Below, piece after piece: positions 1-14,372 of a DNA stretch of 64,000 bases. Source of the DNA: Syngnathus acus (Eukaryota; Chordata; Actinopteri; Syngnathiformes; Syngnathidae); contig NC_051088.1 of assembly GCF_901709675.1 (NCBI RefSeq), forward strand, positions 20,374,693-20,438,692, in the 5' to 3' direction. Position numbers and translations under genes: made by a program. The notes below the pieces were generated by a model. The model saw only the letters and a list, made by a program, of their open reading frames with translations. It did no database searches and was not told the DNA's origin. The first letter of the stretch is position 1, and each line of letters begins with the position of its first letter.

Positions 1-1708
1 AACCTCTTGGAAATTTTTTCTTGTGCTTTGAAAATGACTCAATTTTCAAGGTCAGAAAGTAGCATGAATATTCAAGCAAATAAATTCAGAGCACTGCAGT
101 CTTACCATCATGTCTGCTGGTTCCAGGTCAAAATATGTTTCAGAAAACTTGTGATCAGTGGAAATGCACTCACAGCACCAATGACTAAGAGGACACATGG
201 TTGGCTGCTGACACAGACACACATTTAGTAATGAGAACAAAGGGGAAAAAAGGTATCTGACCTCTTTTCACTAAATAGAAGTAAGGCAGGCGGTCTTGTT
301 TTCTTTTGCCAGGGCTGTTTGCTCTGGGAGCGGCCGCGCAGTAAAATAAACATATCAGAAAGTAGAGGAACGACAGGCACGTAATAATATTTGGCTCACG
401 GTGAAAAGAGCGAGTTAGGTGTCATCAAGTTAAAGACAAGGCACAGCAAAGTGAAATGGGTGACGTCAAAGTGGGATGAAAAATGCGGCACACAAGGGAG
501 AATTCGGGGACTTCTATAAACACATAAGTCACAGGAAGAGAAAGCATTTTGTGTTTGCGGCTGGTGATGAGAGACAGACGCAAAATGACACAGGAGTCCA
601 AGACACATTCGTAAATTAAGATGGGTAATGAATCTTTTTCATAAATGTGCGTCTGCCACATGTCCCATTTTCAACACTACCCAGCTCTTGCTACATTCCG
701 CAGTAAATATGCAGACTGAGTAGTATGAGGTCAAAACTTGTGATTTCATATGATAAAACTAAAGGATTTGCTCCATTTAAAGCAAAGTCAAAAACTTTCT
801 TTGCAATATGTTCTATGTGCCCCATTAGTCTAAACACGATATTCTGATTAATATTATGTTCCAGCGACGAGTATTCAGCAGATACATCTTCTCATTCTCA
901 GCAAACCAAGATGGTGGACATTTAATGTGGCACTGTTGCCTGCTGTCGACGAAAATTGACCTCATAGTGCCCACAGGGTCGTCTTGCTGACATCTTGAGG
1001 TCAATTTCAGTCAACAACAGATGGCAGTGCTTCATAAATTGGCATCCTCTTTGGATGAACTGTCGTTGTGTAACAAGAAGACAATGCGTGGCACATGTGA
1101 CTGATGATTCAGCATTGATGTCATAGTCTTCAATTGTTTTTCAGTTCCTCCTAACTTCGATCAGTAGTCAGGGCTGATGTTTATTTAGCAATACAATCGC
1201 TATAATCCTGCAGTTTAATTGATGTGATCTTATACTAGCTTGAAAAATGGACTCTATAGCATCTCTGTTGTTGCCCTGGCAACCAACAATCGTCAACTTT
1301 GGTTCTGTCTCATATTGTTGAACCGGTATGGTCATCTTCAGTGAGGTGGCAGTGCAAACATTACTTTTCACAGCTCAGTGCAGGTCTAGTACACACATTG
1401 CATCACGCTACAATGAGCAAGAAATCTGACTTAACATTTATTTAGCTTCGAGGTAAGCGTGTTTATTGTTGTCCGTGTGCTCTTGACTCAATGGACTATA
1501 TATTTGCAGTTGGTGCAACTGCGCTCAAGCGTAAAAAGTAGCGCAACTTGATTTTCGTGCTGGTGCAAGCCTCGCTTAGCAAGTTTGGGATTTTGGCGGA
1601 TGGCTAATGCACGGACACGAACGATCAGGGTGGAAGGAAGTGTCCATCTGTGATTGCCCTGTCCAACAATATACGTATCATCCGCCCATAGTCTGATTAC
1701 AGTTCCTT

Positions 1709-1959
1709 GGGTCATACCAAAGACTATAAAAATGGGACCCATTGCCTCCCTGCTTGGCACTCAGCATTAAGGGTTGGAATTGGGGGGTTAGATCGCCAAA
1801 TGATTCCCGAGCGCGGCACCGCTGCTGCTCACTGCTCCCCTCTCCCCCAGGGGATGGATTAAAATCACATGGGGATGGGTTAAATGCAGAGGACAAATTT
1901 CACCACACCCAGATGTGTGTGTGACAATCATTGGGACTTTAACTTTAACTTTAACTTTT
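1709..1959 (+). mobile_element. SINE-like retroelement copy A with (AACTTT)n tail
   Basis: The element begins GGGTCATACCAAAGACTATA, passes through GCACCGCTGCTGCTCACTGC and GGGTTAAATGCAGAGGACAA, and ends GACTTTAACTTTAACTTTAA. It is almost identical to the copy at 41323-41571. The last part is shared with many fish SINE/LINE tails and ends in a short tandem repeat, as expected for target-primed insertion. No tRNA-like head was recognised, so the class is uncertain. Confidence 0.65.
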
Positions 1960-2179
1960 ATCAACGATTGTATTTCCATCTCCTGAAAATCTGTATATGC
2001 CTCCGCCATGTCAGACGGTCCACCTCTCGCATCCTGGATTTAAAAGGAAGGAGAAGAGCCGTCTCCATTAGTTATGAGACTAGTCAGCTGTATGTGGAGT
2101 TTTTTTTTTTTTTGCTTCTTCCTTCTCCTTTTGAACACGTATCGTAAACTGAGCCAAAGGATAAAAAATTATTACGGAC

Positions 2180-2301
2180 GATGGATGGATGGATGGATGG
2201 ATGGATGGATGGATGGATGGATGGATGGATGGATGGATGGATGGATGGATGGATGGATGGATGGATGGATGGATGGATGGATGGATGGATGGATGGATGG
2301 A
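2180..2301 (+). repeat. (ATGG)n microsatellite
   Basis: About 30 uninterrupted copies of ATGG. Apparent ORFs of Met-Asp-Gly-Trp on the plus strand and Ile-His-Pro-Ser on the minus strand are artefacts of the repeat. Confidence 0.97.
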
Positions 2302-5300
2302 TAAATTGCACACTGTCACTGTATAATATGTGTAATTCCTCCTTAATACAATGTAAACCGTAGTTGGGTTTTTTATGAAAATTTCACCAAAGGGAGTAAC
2401 ACAACGCCCAGTTCCCTTGAGTGAAAATACACACCCTAATACATGAGCAATGCGCAGGCAGCTGCATCCAGGCCAGGGATTAACAGTTACAGACTGCTCA
2501 CCATGAGGTGCTGCTACACATCATCCCACACACATTCTCTGGCTTCAAAGACACTCTGCTCTGGTAAATTACAATCGAAAATATTTATTGAGTTTATAGG
2601 AGTTTTTTTTATTGCCATACTGTTACGGCATCATAATCCTGCATTAACACAAAACCACTTTTCTCCTGGCTTGCTGCATTTTTGCACCAAGTTCAGATGA
2701 GTTCTAAAATGGATTTACGAGAATACTAAATATTGGCAGTTGACTGTCACACATAGTGTCTATGCTTGCAACTAGGTAAAAGAAAGCAGCTGAAGCGACA
2801 TCACAGTTACAATAGATGTCTGGATATATCAGTTAACGTTGAAAATATCACTCCTTATATTTATTTAATACATATATATTTTCTATTATTTCCAAAATCC
2901 AAATCTTAATCACTTATGCCACAACAATACAAAGCTTTGCATGTCTTTGCCTTTCCAAGGTTGGAATCTCGAATGTTTTTCCTTTTCACACAAACATTTT
3001 CTGGTAAATTCAGCATTCCAGCAAATAGACAGAAAAATGTGCAATACAAATAATAAATAAAATTGTATATGCACACATGTACCCCGGTAATGAAGCCACG
3101 TGGATATTATTTCAGCACGAGAAAACTTGAGTTGTGCAAACACAAATTCCAGTGGCATTTAAACAGCATCTTCCTGGCTGAGCCAAAGTAATAAGAAAGG
3201 CCATTAGTGTTTTAAAAGCATGACAATGCAGACTAATCAAACTGTTACTCATATACTTGTTTGCCTCGTTCGATGTCCAAAAAGAAAACTGTTTATGTTG
3301 CACATTTATCAATGTCACAAAAGATCTACTCTGTTATTTATAGCTTTGTTTTTATTCTAGAATCTCTCATTTATTTGTTCATTTATTATCAGCAGATTAT
3401 ATTGAGTTAAATTAAATCAATTCTTAAAAAAAAAAGCAGTTCAATGTATTACATTTACTTACTAAATTGAATGTGAACCGTACCATAGATGAACAGTAAT
3501 GTTTGGTGTACTGTTGCAAAACTATTCAGTACTACTGCTATTATTGGTTGTATATCTTGCATGGTTTCTCGACATCACTTTGGCAATGGGATGTGGGGAG
3601 TAAATTTCTGTCTACTAACTAAACCATCACGTATGCTAATAATTATTTACAGGACATGAATTATAAAACGTGTGTTCCCAATCATGGTACTCTTTGACTA
3701 TAGGTTAAAAAGACACATTTGCATTCTCTGAGTGTCGTCACAGAGCATTCCCACATTGTAATGACACCAACCAGCTGCGCAAGCAACCTGTCGCTTCTCT
3801 GCACTTTCCAAATGATCTCACTGGCTTTGGCCCATATGTGTCTGTTTTGCCCTCATTGTCAAACCCCAACAACAACTTGTGGCTCTTGGCAGCACTGTTG
3901 TGCAGCGCCGCTGAGCAAATTTGTATGCCACAAAACCAGGAAACACGCGTGGTCTTGTGCAAGTGGTGTAAATACCATGCATGCAACTTTCCACCACCAA
4001 TAGTTTATGCCATTTCTCTATCCATTTAAAAAGTCATATCAAGATTCATTTCCACCGTGGCATGTAATTAAAATGCATGTTACTGTCACATTGAATGAAA
4101 AAGACCACAATAATCCTGAATTAAAATTTGGCATTTTCCGTCACGCGCTTGCTGTGACAGTGGACACACGCTAGTGGGGCAACACAACGATAGACTTATT
4201 GGAAAAATTATAATTCATGGAAAGACTTACTAGGTAGGAAATTTGCCTGTCGAGGAACACGGCGTCTCCCATGGCCCAGACAAATATCCACCAATAAACA
4301 CTCCGAAATATATGTGGAACAGACGCGATCTTGCTTCCAAGTTATTAAGTCCAAATAAGTGCGCGCGCCTCAGACATGAGCGTACTCCGCTTATCTTCCT
4401 TCTGCAACAACGCACAGCATTTTTTGGACGTGTTTTTTCCTCTACTGCATGGCTCCGAATAGATTCGTGTTGATATTTCTACAACCGTCAGATGGTTGTG
4501 ACAGAATCCAGGATGCCATCGTGCGTCGTGCGTAACGGATCCACACAACGCGCTCAGTGAGCGCTGCTGATGAAGACAAGATGCTGAACCAAGCGAGGAA
4601 CTGCAGATATTCACAACAAGCACATGTTATTTGAAATAACACTTCCGCTATGTACTTTCATATTAAAACTCATCTTGTCCCGCAAAAATTTGCGTTTAAT
4701 GCGTACTCTTCACATCATCCATATATGCAGACGCGAAACACGCCAAATATTTAGGTACATCTGCCCAACTGAATAAATACAATAATAACTATCACCTGTA
4801 AGAACAAAATGCCTTTGCAAAGAAAATATTCTCAATTCAACTCATCTATATTTATATTGCAGTTTCACTTTTATTTTAGCCTTATTATGGTAAACTGCAC
4901 AACATAACACGTTTTTTTAGTTAACTGCATACTACAAATGTTTGTGAATTAATAAAACATAATATCTTTGATATTCATTATTTTCAAAAACGGATTGTGT
5001 TTATAAACATATAAGTGCCGTGTGCTTTGAAATAGGCAGAGGCATTAAGCATGATAAAGCGGTAGACTTTTATTTTGTAAGTCCGCCTGTCAAATACCTT
5101 TCTTTTGCATACTCCACTATGTGTTTGACACTGGTAAACGCACTGTGGTACTGACGTAGGGGCCGGGAAGCTCGCTAAGTTTTTATTTTTTCCTAAAGGG
5201 AATTATGAATTAAATTATCTATGGTTCCGAAATCCTGCTCCAGTTACCATGGTAGTAATTTTCCTGTGAATATATTATTAATAAACGTCTCAATACAGTT

Positions 5301-5398
5301 ATACATCACTCATGATTTTTAGTCATAACATAATGCTGCAGTTTAAGTTCCTAAAATATAAAATAAATTAATCTTAACAAAAATGACTTTACCCTCTG

Positions 5399-5430
<32 letters not shown>

Positions 5431-6870
5431 CATTATTACACCTAATTTTCAAATATACACTCACAAAGGGTCATGAGAGGAAGACAACAGGAAGACTAAA
5501 AGAGGGAGCACATTGCTTAGTTTATGCAATTGTTGATGTGGAATCTATGTTGAGCAATCTGTCAAAAGCCTCTGCAGGCTGTAAAAGCTTGCAAAAACAG
5601 AATGAGCAAAGCAAATGGAGACATTGCATCCAGGACTTTGTGACCATTCAGCATTTGAAAAAGAAGAAGTGATGCCAAATTCCTGCTTATCAGATACTAC
5701 CGCAACAATTTAAAGAATGCCAAGACGTTTGTAGCGGAACAGTTCCTTTGCACTGATATCTACAGATAGAGATAAAACACTGAGAGGAACTGTAAAACAG
5801 TCAAGGGGCCCACACAAACATATGGTAATGTGAAATACGCATTAGCATGTACTCGTGGCCTCATCTTTAGCTAACCATTTTATTTCATGGTGCATTGTGA
5901 TGAACCATGGGGAAAACAATTTTTTTTCCTTTGCTTATTGTGCAATACATAAGCATAGTGCACCGAAATTAAACTGAGAGAATGGGAAACAAGACGCCTA
6001 GTCTTTAGAAAAACAAAAATCTAATAAATAGGCATCGTCTAGACAAAATGTCAGACATTCCCAAGGATGATCAAGAGGAAATTTACACAGTTTTTTTCAT
6101 GTTTCCCTTAAGTTCATTTGCGAGGCACAAGGCTGTTGTTTCATACTTCAGTGGGAGGAGCTCTCAAGATGGTGTTTCCAATGTGACCCAGAAGCTGTGT
6201 GGGAAGAAGGGGGAGGGCATGTGAAGCATGGACATGCAGCCCATATGTGGTGTATTATTCAGCTCCTTTTTGTCATACGGTTTGACAACTCTCTCATACA
6301 CAGGTCCAGGTCCAGATTGAGTTGCAAAATGCTACCGTATGTTGTGTGATCATGACCTTAACGCCTGGATGGTGCATGACATCACAATTGGAGTGGAAAC
6401 TATGCCATATGAAGCTGGACAATGCGCCACTGGGCAACAGAGAGAGAGACTTTGATGTGTTTATTAAACACTTGCAGAATAGATGTTTCAAGCACCCAGT
6501 GGAGGCATTTACCAGTGTTGCATCACGCAGGACAAGCTTGCCTCCCTTGCAGAGAGGACAAAGGGTGTGGAGGGTCATGAAACAAAATTCAGAACTGCAC
6601 ATGGGAGAATCTGAAAGCATGAATTAAGTTATTTTTCTGATAGGACAGCAAATGAAAAGCTGATGAAAAGCAATAAGGTTCAGATGTAATAGGAACTTGG
6701 TCACGATAGTTGTTTGATAACTTCAAAATCGTAGTTCCAATTGCAAAATTGTAATAGTTTATCACAGTCTGAAAGGGGGTAATGGGGGAAAAAGTGTGGG
6801 AGCACGTAAAAGAAGGTAAAGTAAAACAGACGCTGAACAAAGCTCCGATGGATGACCTCATATCTGGGGA

Positions 6871-7080
<210 letters not shown>

Positions 7081-7999
7081 AGACATGCGTTTGTGGTTAC
7101 ATGCATATACTGTGTGAATATTTAAGATAAATGTATGATTTCTCCTTTATATTAATAGAAACATACACATTGATAGCAATTTAATTTTGTATGAGTTTCA
7201 GACCACAACTTCCTTCCAAAAAGGAAAACTTTCTGGCTGACTAAAATTGCCAGCAAGGCCTTCTTCCCTGGCCCATAGGAAGAATTGACATCATAATCCA
7301 CATGCTAATCATTGTTCCATGAAATGTTATTAATTTATTCTCAATCTCCAATATTTCATTAGTTTATCATGCGATTTAAAAACAAATGGTTCAGTATTGC
7401 CCCCCTAGAAATTTAAAAATACATTCAAAAGTGTTAGCAAATACGTTCAAATGTGCACCAGCGCTAACCTTATGTGCAAATAAGCCCGCCCTGCCCTCAT
7501 AAACACACAGTGTACAGCTTCAGCACAAACACAGGAATTGTATTGGAACAAAATGTCTTCTTGTGAACTTTATAGTGTTATAAAACTTTCTGACAGTGCA
7601 ATAGCAAAATCTAGCATGAGAAAAACTCCATGTCAGCTGCTTGTTTCCTCTCATAAGTGAACCATGGAGTGGTTAATTGTTGCAAATTGGTTGAAGTTTG
7701 CACAAGTACGTAGATGGTGAGATGTAAATGTGTATATAAAAATTGGTGCCGACTTGGTGCTGCCCTTTTTGGACATAACGTACAATGATTTAGTATGGAC
7801 AAAATATGTCCAGTTTCTCTGCTGACACACACTAAGACATGGAAAGTAGGAGGGAGTGTGGCTATATAGTAAAAAATAAAATAAATGATCTCTTTATTTA
7901 TATTGAAGCTATAGGTTTTCTATAATATTGGTAAAGTCTTATCTTTGTCTCAAAGGTCCATGAGGCTAACCGTTTGAGGAGTGTCTCTATCTTTCTGTA

Positions 8000-8345
8000 T
8001 TCCATTCTTGCCTTCCTATTCTGGCTAATAATGAGCGGTTTGCGTTCTGTGGTATAGACTCTTTGCTATTTTTCATGGTCTTCTTGCCTGCTGGGGCTTG
8101 TTGCTGATGTCACTAACAGTTGTTTTGGAGCTATCTTAACAGCTCTCACAATGTTTCTGTCATTAACTGCTGTTGTTTCCCTTCATCTACCTGTTTTACA
8201 TCTGTTACTTAGCACAACGGTGGTTTCTTCCTTCTTCGGGACATTCCAAATGACAGTACTGGCTTTGTGCAACGGCTCTGATTCATTTTCCATATTTTCT
8301 TCCAAATCTTGTCTCCCAATTGCTCGGATCCAGATGTGTATACCT
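8000..8345. repeat. Probable diverged dispersed repeat
   Basis: Strings such as CAACAGTTGTTTTG-like, CTCACAATGTTTCTGTCATT and GGGACATTCCAAATGACAGT occur in the order I remember from a widespread fish DNA element. The copy is strongly diverged and without visible ends. This call rests on memory of the consensus only. Confidence 0.3.
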
Positions 8346-8698
8346 GGAAACAAAAGCTGAAATGCTCTCTTGTGTCATTTATCTTTTGGTGTCAAAACCA
8401 GCTGCTCTCGGTCAACGGCAAAAAATAAAATTATTGGCCTCACTGTTTCAATATTTTTGGAAAGGAAGATATAAAGTAGCCGATTTTCCAAACGTTTTAG
8501 GTCACAATGTTCCTTGGAGAGAGGGGAACCTGTTCAAATTTGCTACACTTGGTGAAAACACCCCCTGGCAAAACTATTTTCAACTCTTTCAACTTTTTAT
8601 ACAAGTATTTTTATTTTAAACTTTTTTCAAGTTTCAAGCTCAACACATTTGTTTTCAGTTTCAAGTACAAGTTTTGTTTTTTCAAGTACAAAACTTGT

Positions 8699-8707
8699 GT
8701 GTATGTG

Positions 8708-8790
<83 letters not shown>

Positions 8791-8808
8791 GTGTAGGTGT
8801 GTGTGTTA
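8699..8808 (+). repeat. (GT)n microsatellite
   Basis: About 80 bp of pure GT flanked by GTGCGTGT variants. It lies in the presumed arhgap6 intron 1. Confidence 0.97.
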
Positions 8809-9410
8809 TATAGGGACAACTGCCAAACAAAACATAAACAAAAGCAAAAAAGTCAAGGTTGTACTTGTGTATTGTAGGCATGTCAGTGCAATGTAAAAAA
8901 AAACAATTGAATCCTTGAGCAAACATATTTTCTAAATGTTGAGTTCAACGAGTTTGATCCTACTTGAGTGAGCTGCAGTAACAGCCGGTGCAGGCTCCCA
9001 GGGGAGGCAGCAATAGAGGCAACAACCACATAAGATGCCCATTGAGTGACGTAACGCGAGTGTGTTGTGTATAGTCTGATGAACATCTGCAGCGGAGCAA
9101 AGTGTGTTTTCGTATATTGACGTCTGCAAAGGGTCATGCCTGTCTCACGCATATCCAACCTGAATTTTTGTTGTTTCAAATATTTATTTGGCATTATAAA
9201 CACAGCGACCTTAGAGGAATGCTGCTCATGCTCACAGCAGATAATGTGAGTGAGCGACAAGCAAAATGTGGAGCCATACCACGCCAGAACAATATTGCAG
9301 CACTTTACCAAACATGATCAAAAGTCAGCGCAGCTTTTTGTTGGAGTGTTTTCACCTTTTTTTCCCATCTTCATGCTCAATATGGAACCACACGCATTTG
9401 TCAATTAAGT

Positions 9411-9482
<72 letters not shown>

Positions 9483-9535
9483 GAAAGAAAGAAAGAGACA
9501 AACAAACAAACAAACAAACAAACAGACAGACAAAC
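9411..9535 (+). repeat. (AAAG)n and (ACAA)n compound microsatellite
   Basis: About 80 bp of AAAG units are followed by ACAA and ACAG units, then a G10 run at 9551-9560. The tract is purine-rich on the plus strand. Phe-Leu-Ser repeats on the minus strand are artefacts. Confidence 0.96.
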
Positions 9536-9883
9536 AAAGAGAGGAGAAGTGGGGGGGGGGCGGCGTTTATAAATCCATCTCATGTATTTTGCTCACTCTG
9601 GAATGCAGCTCCAATCCAAGCTTGACTCCTCAGTTGACACTCCCACTGCCTCATGCCATAAAACTCTCACACACTCATACAGACTCCATATGCACAAGTC
9701 GGGTCATTAGAAACCACTCCAAGAAATGCCTGCAGCTGATACCATGCCCCCAGGAAGGAGTCAGACCCCTTTAAATTAGTTTTCATTGGTCACGTTGTAT
9801 CCAGTAAATCTTGAATTTTGATTTCTCCCAAATCTTGTCTCCCAAGTCAATAAATGACTTGTTCGACCGTGCACTGTGCTGTA

Positions 9884-10498
9884 TAGTGATGGGAAAATTA
9901 AGCTTCAAATTTGCTTCATGAACCAGTTGTTGTACGTTTTAACACCTGTAGATGGTACTCTCAATCCAACATTGGGCTGAAAGTACACTGACAGGATGGT
10001 GGGGCAGCGGTCAGGGGCATCTCCCCGCCACTCCCTGCAAGTGGATTTGGATGCTCGGGTTCTGCTATGTGACTGACTTAGCCCCCCCAGCTTTTGTCTC
10101 CTCTGCGAAGCCAGAGCCAGAAGCTCCCTCTCTCTGCTTCTTTGGAGAGGTCTTTCTGGGCTTTTCTGATTCTGAGAAGCCGATGATGTCTTTTAGGAAG
10201 CGCTTGGTTGAAAGCCCCACAAAGCCACGGCAGCCAACCTCCACTGGGTAAGTTGTTGCTCTCCAGCCCCTCTGCTGGCACTCCATCACAAGCTCTGCGT
10301 ACCGTAGCTTTTTCCTTTCATAGGCTTCCTCAATTGCTCCTTTCCACAGTCAACTTGATGATTAGGACCTTTCTCTTAGTCGCTGACCACAGGACAATGT
10401 CTGGTCTCAGCGTCGTGGTAGTTATATCTGCTGCGATGAATCGCAACAAATACAAGTGGTTCATGAAGCAAATTTGAAGCTTCATTTTCCCATCAATA
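9884..10498. mobile_element. hAT-like element carrying an internal retroelement-derived segment
   Basis: The 615-bp element starts TAGTGATGGGAAAATTAAGC and ends in the inverted form, GCTTCATTTTCCCATCAATA. The inverted ends match over about 46 bp with few differences. Flanks GTGCTGTA and TTGCTGTG agree at 6 of 8 positions, consistent with an 8-bp hAT target duplication. Inside, the minus strand (about 10281-10065) encodes ECQQRGW, then YPVEVGCRGFVGLSTKRFLK, which resembles a block common in fish retroelement polyproteins (ECRERGW...PVEVG.RGF). No transposase is present. Confidence 0.7.
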
Positions 10499-13400
10499 TT
10501 GCTGTGCTAAGTGGCTTATGGAGAGACTTTATCACAAGGGCTACGGTTACAGTCTCAAACCTAAATTGGTGCCTGTTGCTGGGAAATGAAATGTAAACGT
10601 GTTCTCTGTTTAAACATCAAGTCATGTATGACAGATGCTTACAGTAGAGAATGTTTTGTGCCTTGAGATATTTTTGACGCTATTTGCAGATCAGCCACAT
10701 TCACCTATTGGCGTCAGATTTTTTTCCATTGCTGACAATTTGCAAAAAGTGCGTCAGAGTCTTTTCATCATATAAACTGCTCTTTGGAGAGGGACACATG
10801 TACTTGTTCCTCCTACAGCCTGTGTTTACATCACTGAGTCGTTGCTGTGGTAACAGGCCAAACCTCACAACCAGCGGCGGCTACAAAGTGCAGAGATCTT
10901 TTTTTTTCCTATTGCTCACGTCACAAAAGGTAAGGATACTTTTGGAGGGGAGGGAGGAATTGGTGCAACCATCCATCCTCTTTCGATATTACTTGTTGTC
11001 ATTCGGGTCACATTCAGTGAGCTGGAGACTATCTAAGATGACTTTGGGCCATTTGCAGGATACAAACAACAACAAGCAACCATTTGCACGCACATTCACA
11101 GTTGCACACGGATAGACAAGAGCTGTAAAGCCATAAGACATGCACAATCACATAAACACATGCGGGCAGGCGTGTAAATAATTTCAGAGCCTATTAAATG
11201 TCCATTAACACACACTCCCTGCAAGTCTAAGCAAATGTGACCCAGGTGTGGTCTCAAGATACTTCAATTAGGCACATTTGAGGTCCAATGCACATCTCAA
11301 CAGGACGCTCACCTTTTGGTTTGATGCATTACTGTGCCAACAACACAAACAAATCCCCCACGTGCAGTATCAAAGCAAATACTAATGGTACCAAGCTGAC
11401 AACTGTTAAGTGTGGAGAACATACTTGGAGACAGAGGCGTCAAATCCAGGTCCAGAAAGAAAAAAGCCCTGCAACAATTTGGTTTTATCCACAGGTGCTT
11501 CTGAAACTCACCCGGCAGGTAAACAAGCTCCCACTGCCAGATATCATGCAAACAACATGTGAGGGTCCATGTTTGTGTTATAGTTCTACCGGCTACTGTG
11601 AGAATGTTTATGTTCGGAGAGTCGGAGCACGCTCTCCTCCTGTTATTTCTGATTGCAGCCATGCATGTTAATAATTAATGATACTCATTTATCTGAAGAC
11701 ACTCATTCTAGTGATTTCTCACTGTAATTAGGAAACAAACAAATGTCAATGTGCACAGTGTTTCTTTAAATTTCTACTAGTGTTTACATTTTCAGATGAT
11801 CGCCTCTACATCACAATGTCCCATCACTGGTGAGCTATTTTTAGAACAGGCCCACCACTTTGGAGACCCCTGATCTATAGAGTGCTAAGCTCGCATTTGT
11901 GTACTGCATTCTCACAAAACTGCCTCCTTTCTTTTTGTTTCACCTCTGCCGACAACCTCTGTCCGTGGGCGGCAGCGTACGGTAATCGGGCGGGGCATAT
12001 CGGTGTCAGACTTGTAGTGTTGCCAATTCCGATGATTTCATCAGAAAGGGTATCATATGCAGCTCCTTGTTTGCTTGTTACAAATATTGACAATTCCTAC
12101 CGCAGTACGATGCTAAATAATAACCCTAGGGTGATGAAACATATGATCTATTTTTCCTCCTTTTTTCTTTCTAAATTTTAGGGAGCTCCCATTCTCCAAA
12201 CAGTCATTTAGGCACATAGGAATATTTATGGGTACCCTCCCAGCAGGGAAAATGGGAGTTCAACTTGGAAGTGACGCAAGCTTGTTATGAGAAAGAGAGA
12301 GAGAGAAAGGCTTGCGTCTACGTAAATGTTCATTTCCTGTTTTAGCACATCTCCAAATTTAGTTAAATCAATCCAACAACTAAAATCTATTTTTTTCTTA
12401 AATTCCAATCTGCTGTTCATCACATGTATTTGGTCATAAAATATATTATGTCCAGCTGTTTTTGTATCATATACTTGGGAGTCAGGACAAAGAGGGCCTT
12501 GCACATGCTCGAAGAAGTGCACAGCTGCAGCCTATCCATATTTGTAACGTGATTCATCATTTGCAAAGCGTGTGCATGAACTTGTGTCCAGATGCAGAAG
12601 TGTGTTCAGCACCTCGGGTTTGCGCGGCTCATGCAAGATTGAGTGAAGCTAATTGGCGCCCTCTATTGGTTGGAGTTCACTAAATGCACTAGGAAAGACA
12701 CATTGGTACTTGTGACTGAGCACACCACCACCGTGGCGTGGCATAGAGTACGCCACAGAAAAGTAAACAACATATTTATCAAATATTTTGGGTGCCCTCA
12801 TTTTTGCCGAGCATTGTGGCGAAAAAAGTATCCATTTGATGGCAATGAAGTATTAATAACGTGCTAACGTGGAAAAAAAAACATAAATTGAAGCAGTCTT
12901 TTAGAGAAGCTGATTGAGATTATTTAAAAATTCAACCACTAATGAACTATGATGGCAAAGCATGTGCTGAATTGAACAAACACACGTGCCTCCCATACAA
13001 TTCAAACAAAACTGGCTTCTTGAACTTGGCTCAAAGTCTTCCTCTGCAGAACTACTTTTCTATTTTTAGCTGCGGTTTGCCTCACTTTGTTTTGCTTTCT
13101 CGCTGCCTGGCAGTTTCATTAGGAGGGAGGAAAGGTCCATCACTTTGCCTTACTTTGTGCCTGGAGCCATTACTATATTTTTTATGATTAGTGGTAGTGT
13201 TTTCTGTATTTCCATATTCAGCAGCAAGAAAAACTGATTTGAAATAATATGATGAGCCAGTCTTCTCTTGAGAAAAAGAAAAGAAAAGAAATGTATCTTA
13301 TTTTCTTGAAAAAATTAGGATCATCTTAACATACAAATACATCAACATGATGGATGGATGGACGTACAGACGGACGGATGGATGGATGGTTTGCTTTGTA

Positions 13401-13513
13401 CAATAAATAGGTTGTTTGGTGCAAAACAACCTTTCGGCCCATTTTTTAACCCAAATTGGGTTGTTTTTAACTCAGCATTTTTAAGGGTGTGTGCACAATA
13501 ATGTACAAGTTTA

Positions 13514-13904
13514 TCAAAGTCAAAGTCAAAAGTCAGCTTTATTGTCAATCCCTTCATATGTCAAGACACACAAAGAAACCGAAATTCCGTTTCCTCCATC
13601 CCACGGTGACGAGACATACAAGTAGGCGACACAAAACAAAAACAAGAAGGCACAAACCATAAATAATAAATAATAAATAAAATAAAATGAGCGATGAATA
13701 AAAACAGACCAATAACCCATTGAATATGAGGGGCAAAACCGAGCCAGTGAGCATACAGCAAGAACAGGACGCTACGCTGAAAGGGGGAGCGAGTTCAGGA
13801 TCCTAACAGCCTGGAGTACGAAGCTGTTGGAAAGTCTGGTGGTGCGGGAGCGCAGGCTCCTGTACCGCCTCCCAGAGGGCAGAAGTTCAAACAAAGAGTG
13901 AGCG
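13514..13904 (-). mobile_element. Second, shorter copy of the same LINE 3' end
   Basis: From the (TTTGAC)n tail at 13514-13533 to about 13904 this matches 31691-32080 closely; for example both contain CTTCATATGTCAAGACACAC and CAGCCTGGAGTACGAAGCTG. Identity stops at GAGTGAGCG, which marks the 5' truncation point of this copy. Only the last few residues of the reverse transcriptase ORF (FELLPSGRRYRSLRSRT) remain. It is inserted antisense to the plus strand, within the presumed arhgap6 intron 1. Confidence 0.75.
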
Positions 13905-14272
13905 TTTATGGGTCAACGGACAGTAAATAGTAAAACAAACAAATACAGGTAGAATGCACTGGTGACACAAAGCTGGAGAGGGGCATTAGGACCTCCAGTG
14001 TCTCATCTTAAAGCACCTCTGCTTGACACTTTGACCTAGAATTCCTTACAGATAAATATACAAGCCGCCACACTGAAAGTGATTGGAGTACAAGAAGAAG
14101 TCTGAGCTTACACTGAGTTTATCCTCAGATAACATTTGCTATTCATTGGCCATCTGTGAATTTTCTTTTGTGTTCCTGAGAACTTTGCAGACTTTGTTGT
14201 GTTTGGGAGTGTAATATCACTCTAACTTTGGATTTCACTAATTGGGTTTGCTAGTTGACGCAGATCAAATTT

Positions 14273-14372
<100 letters not shown>

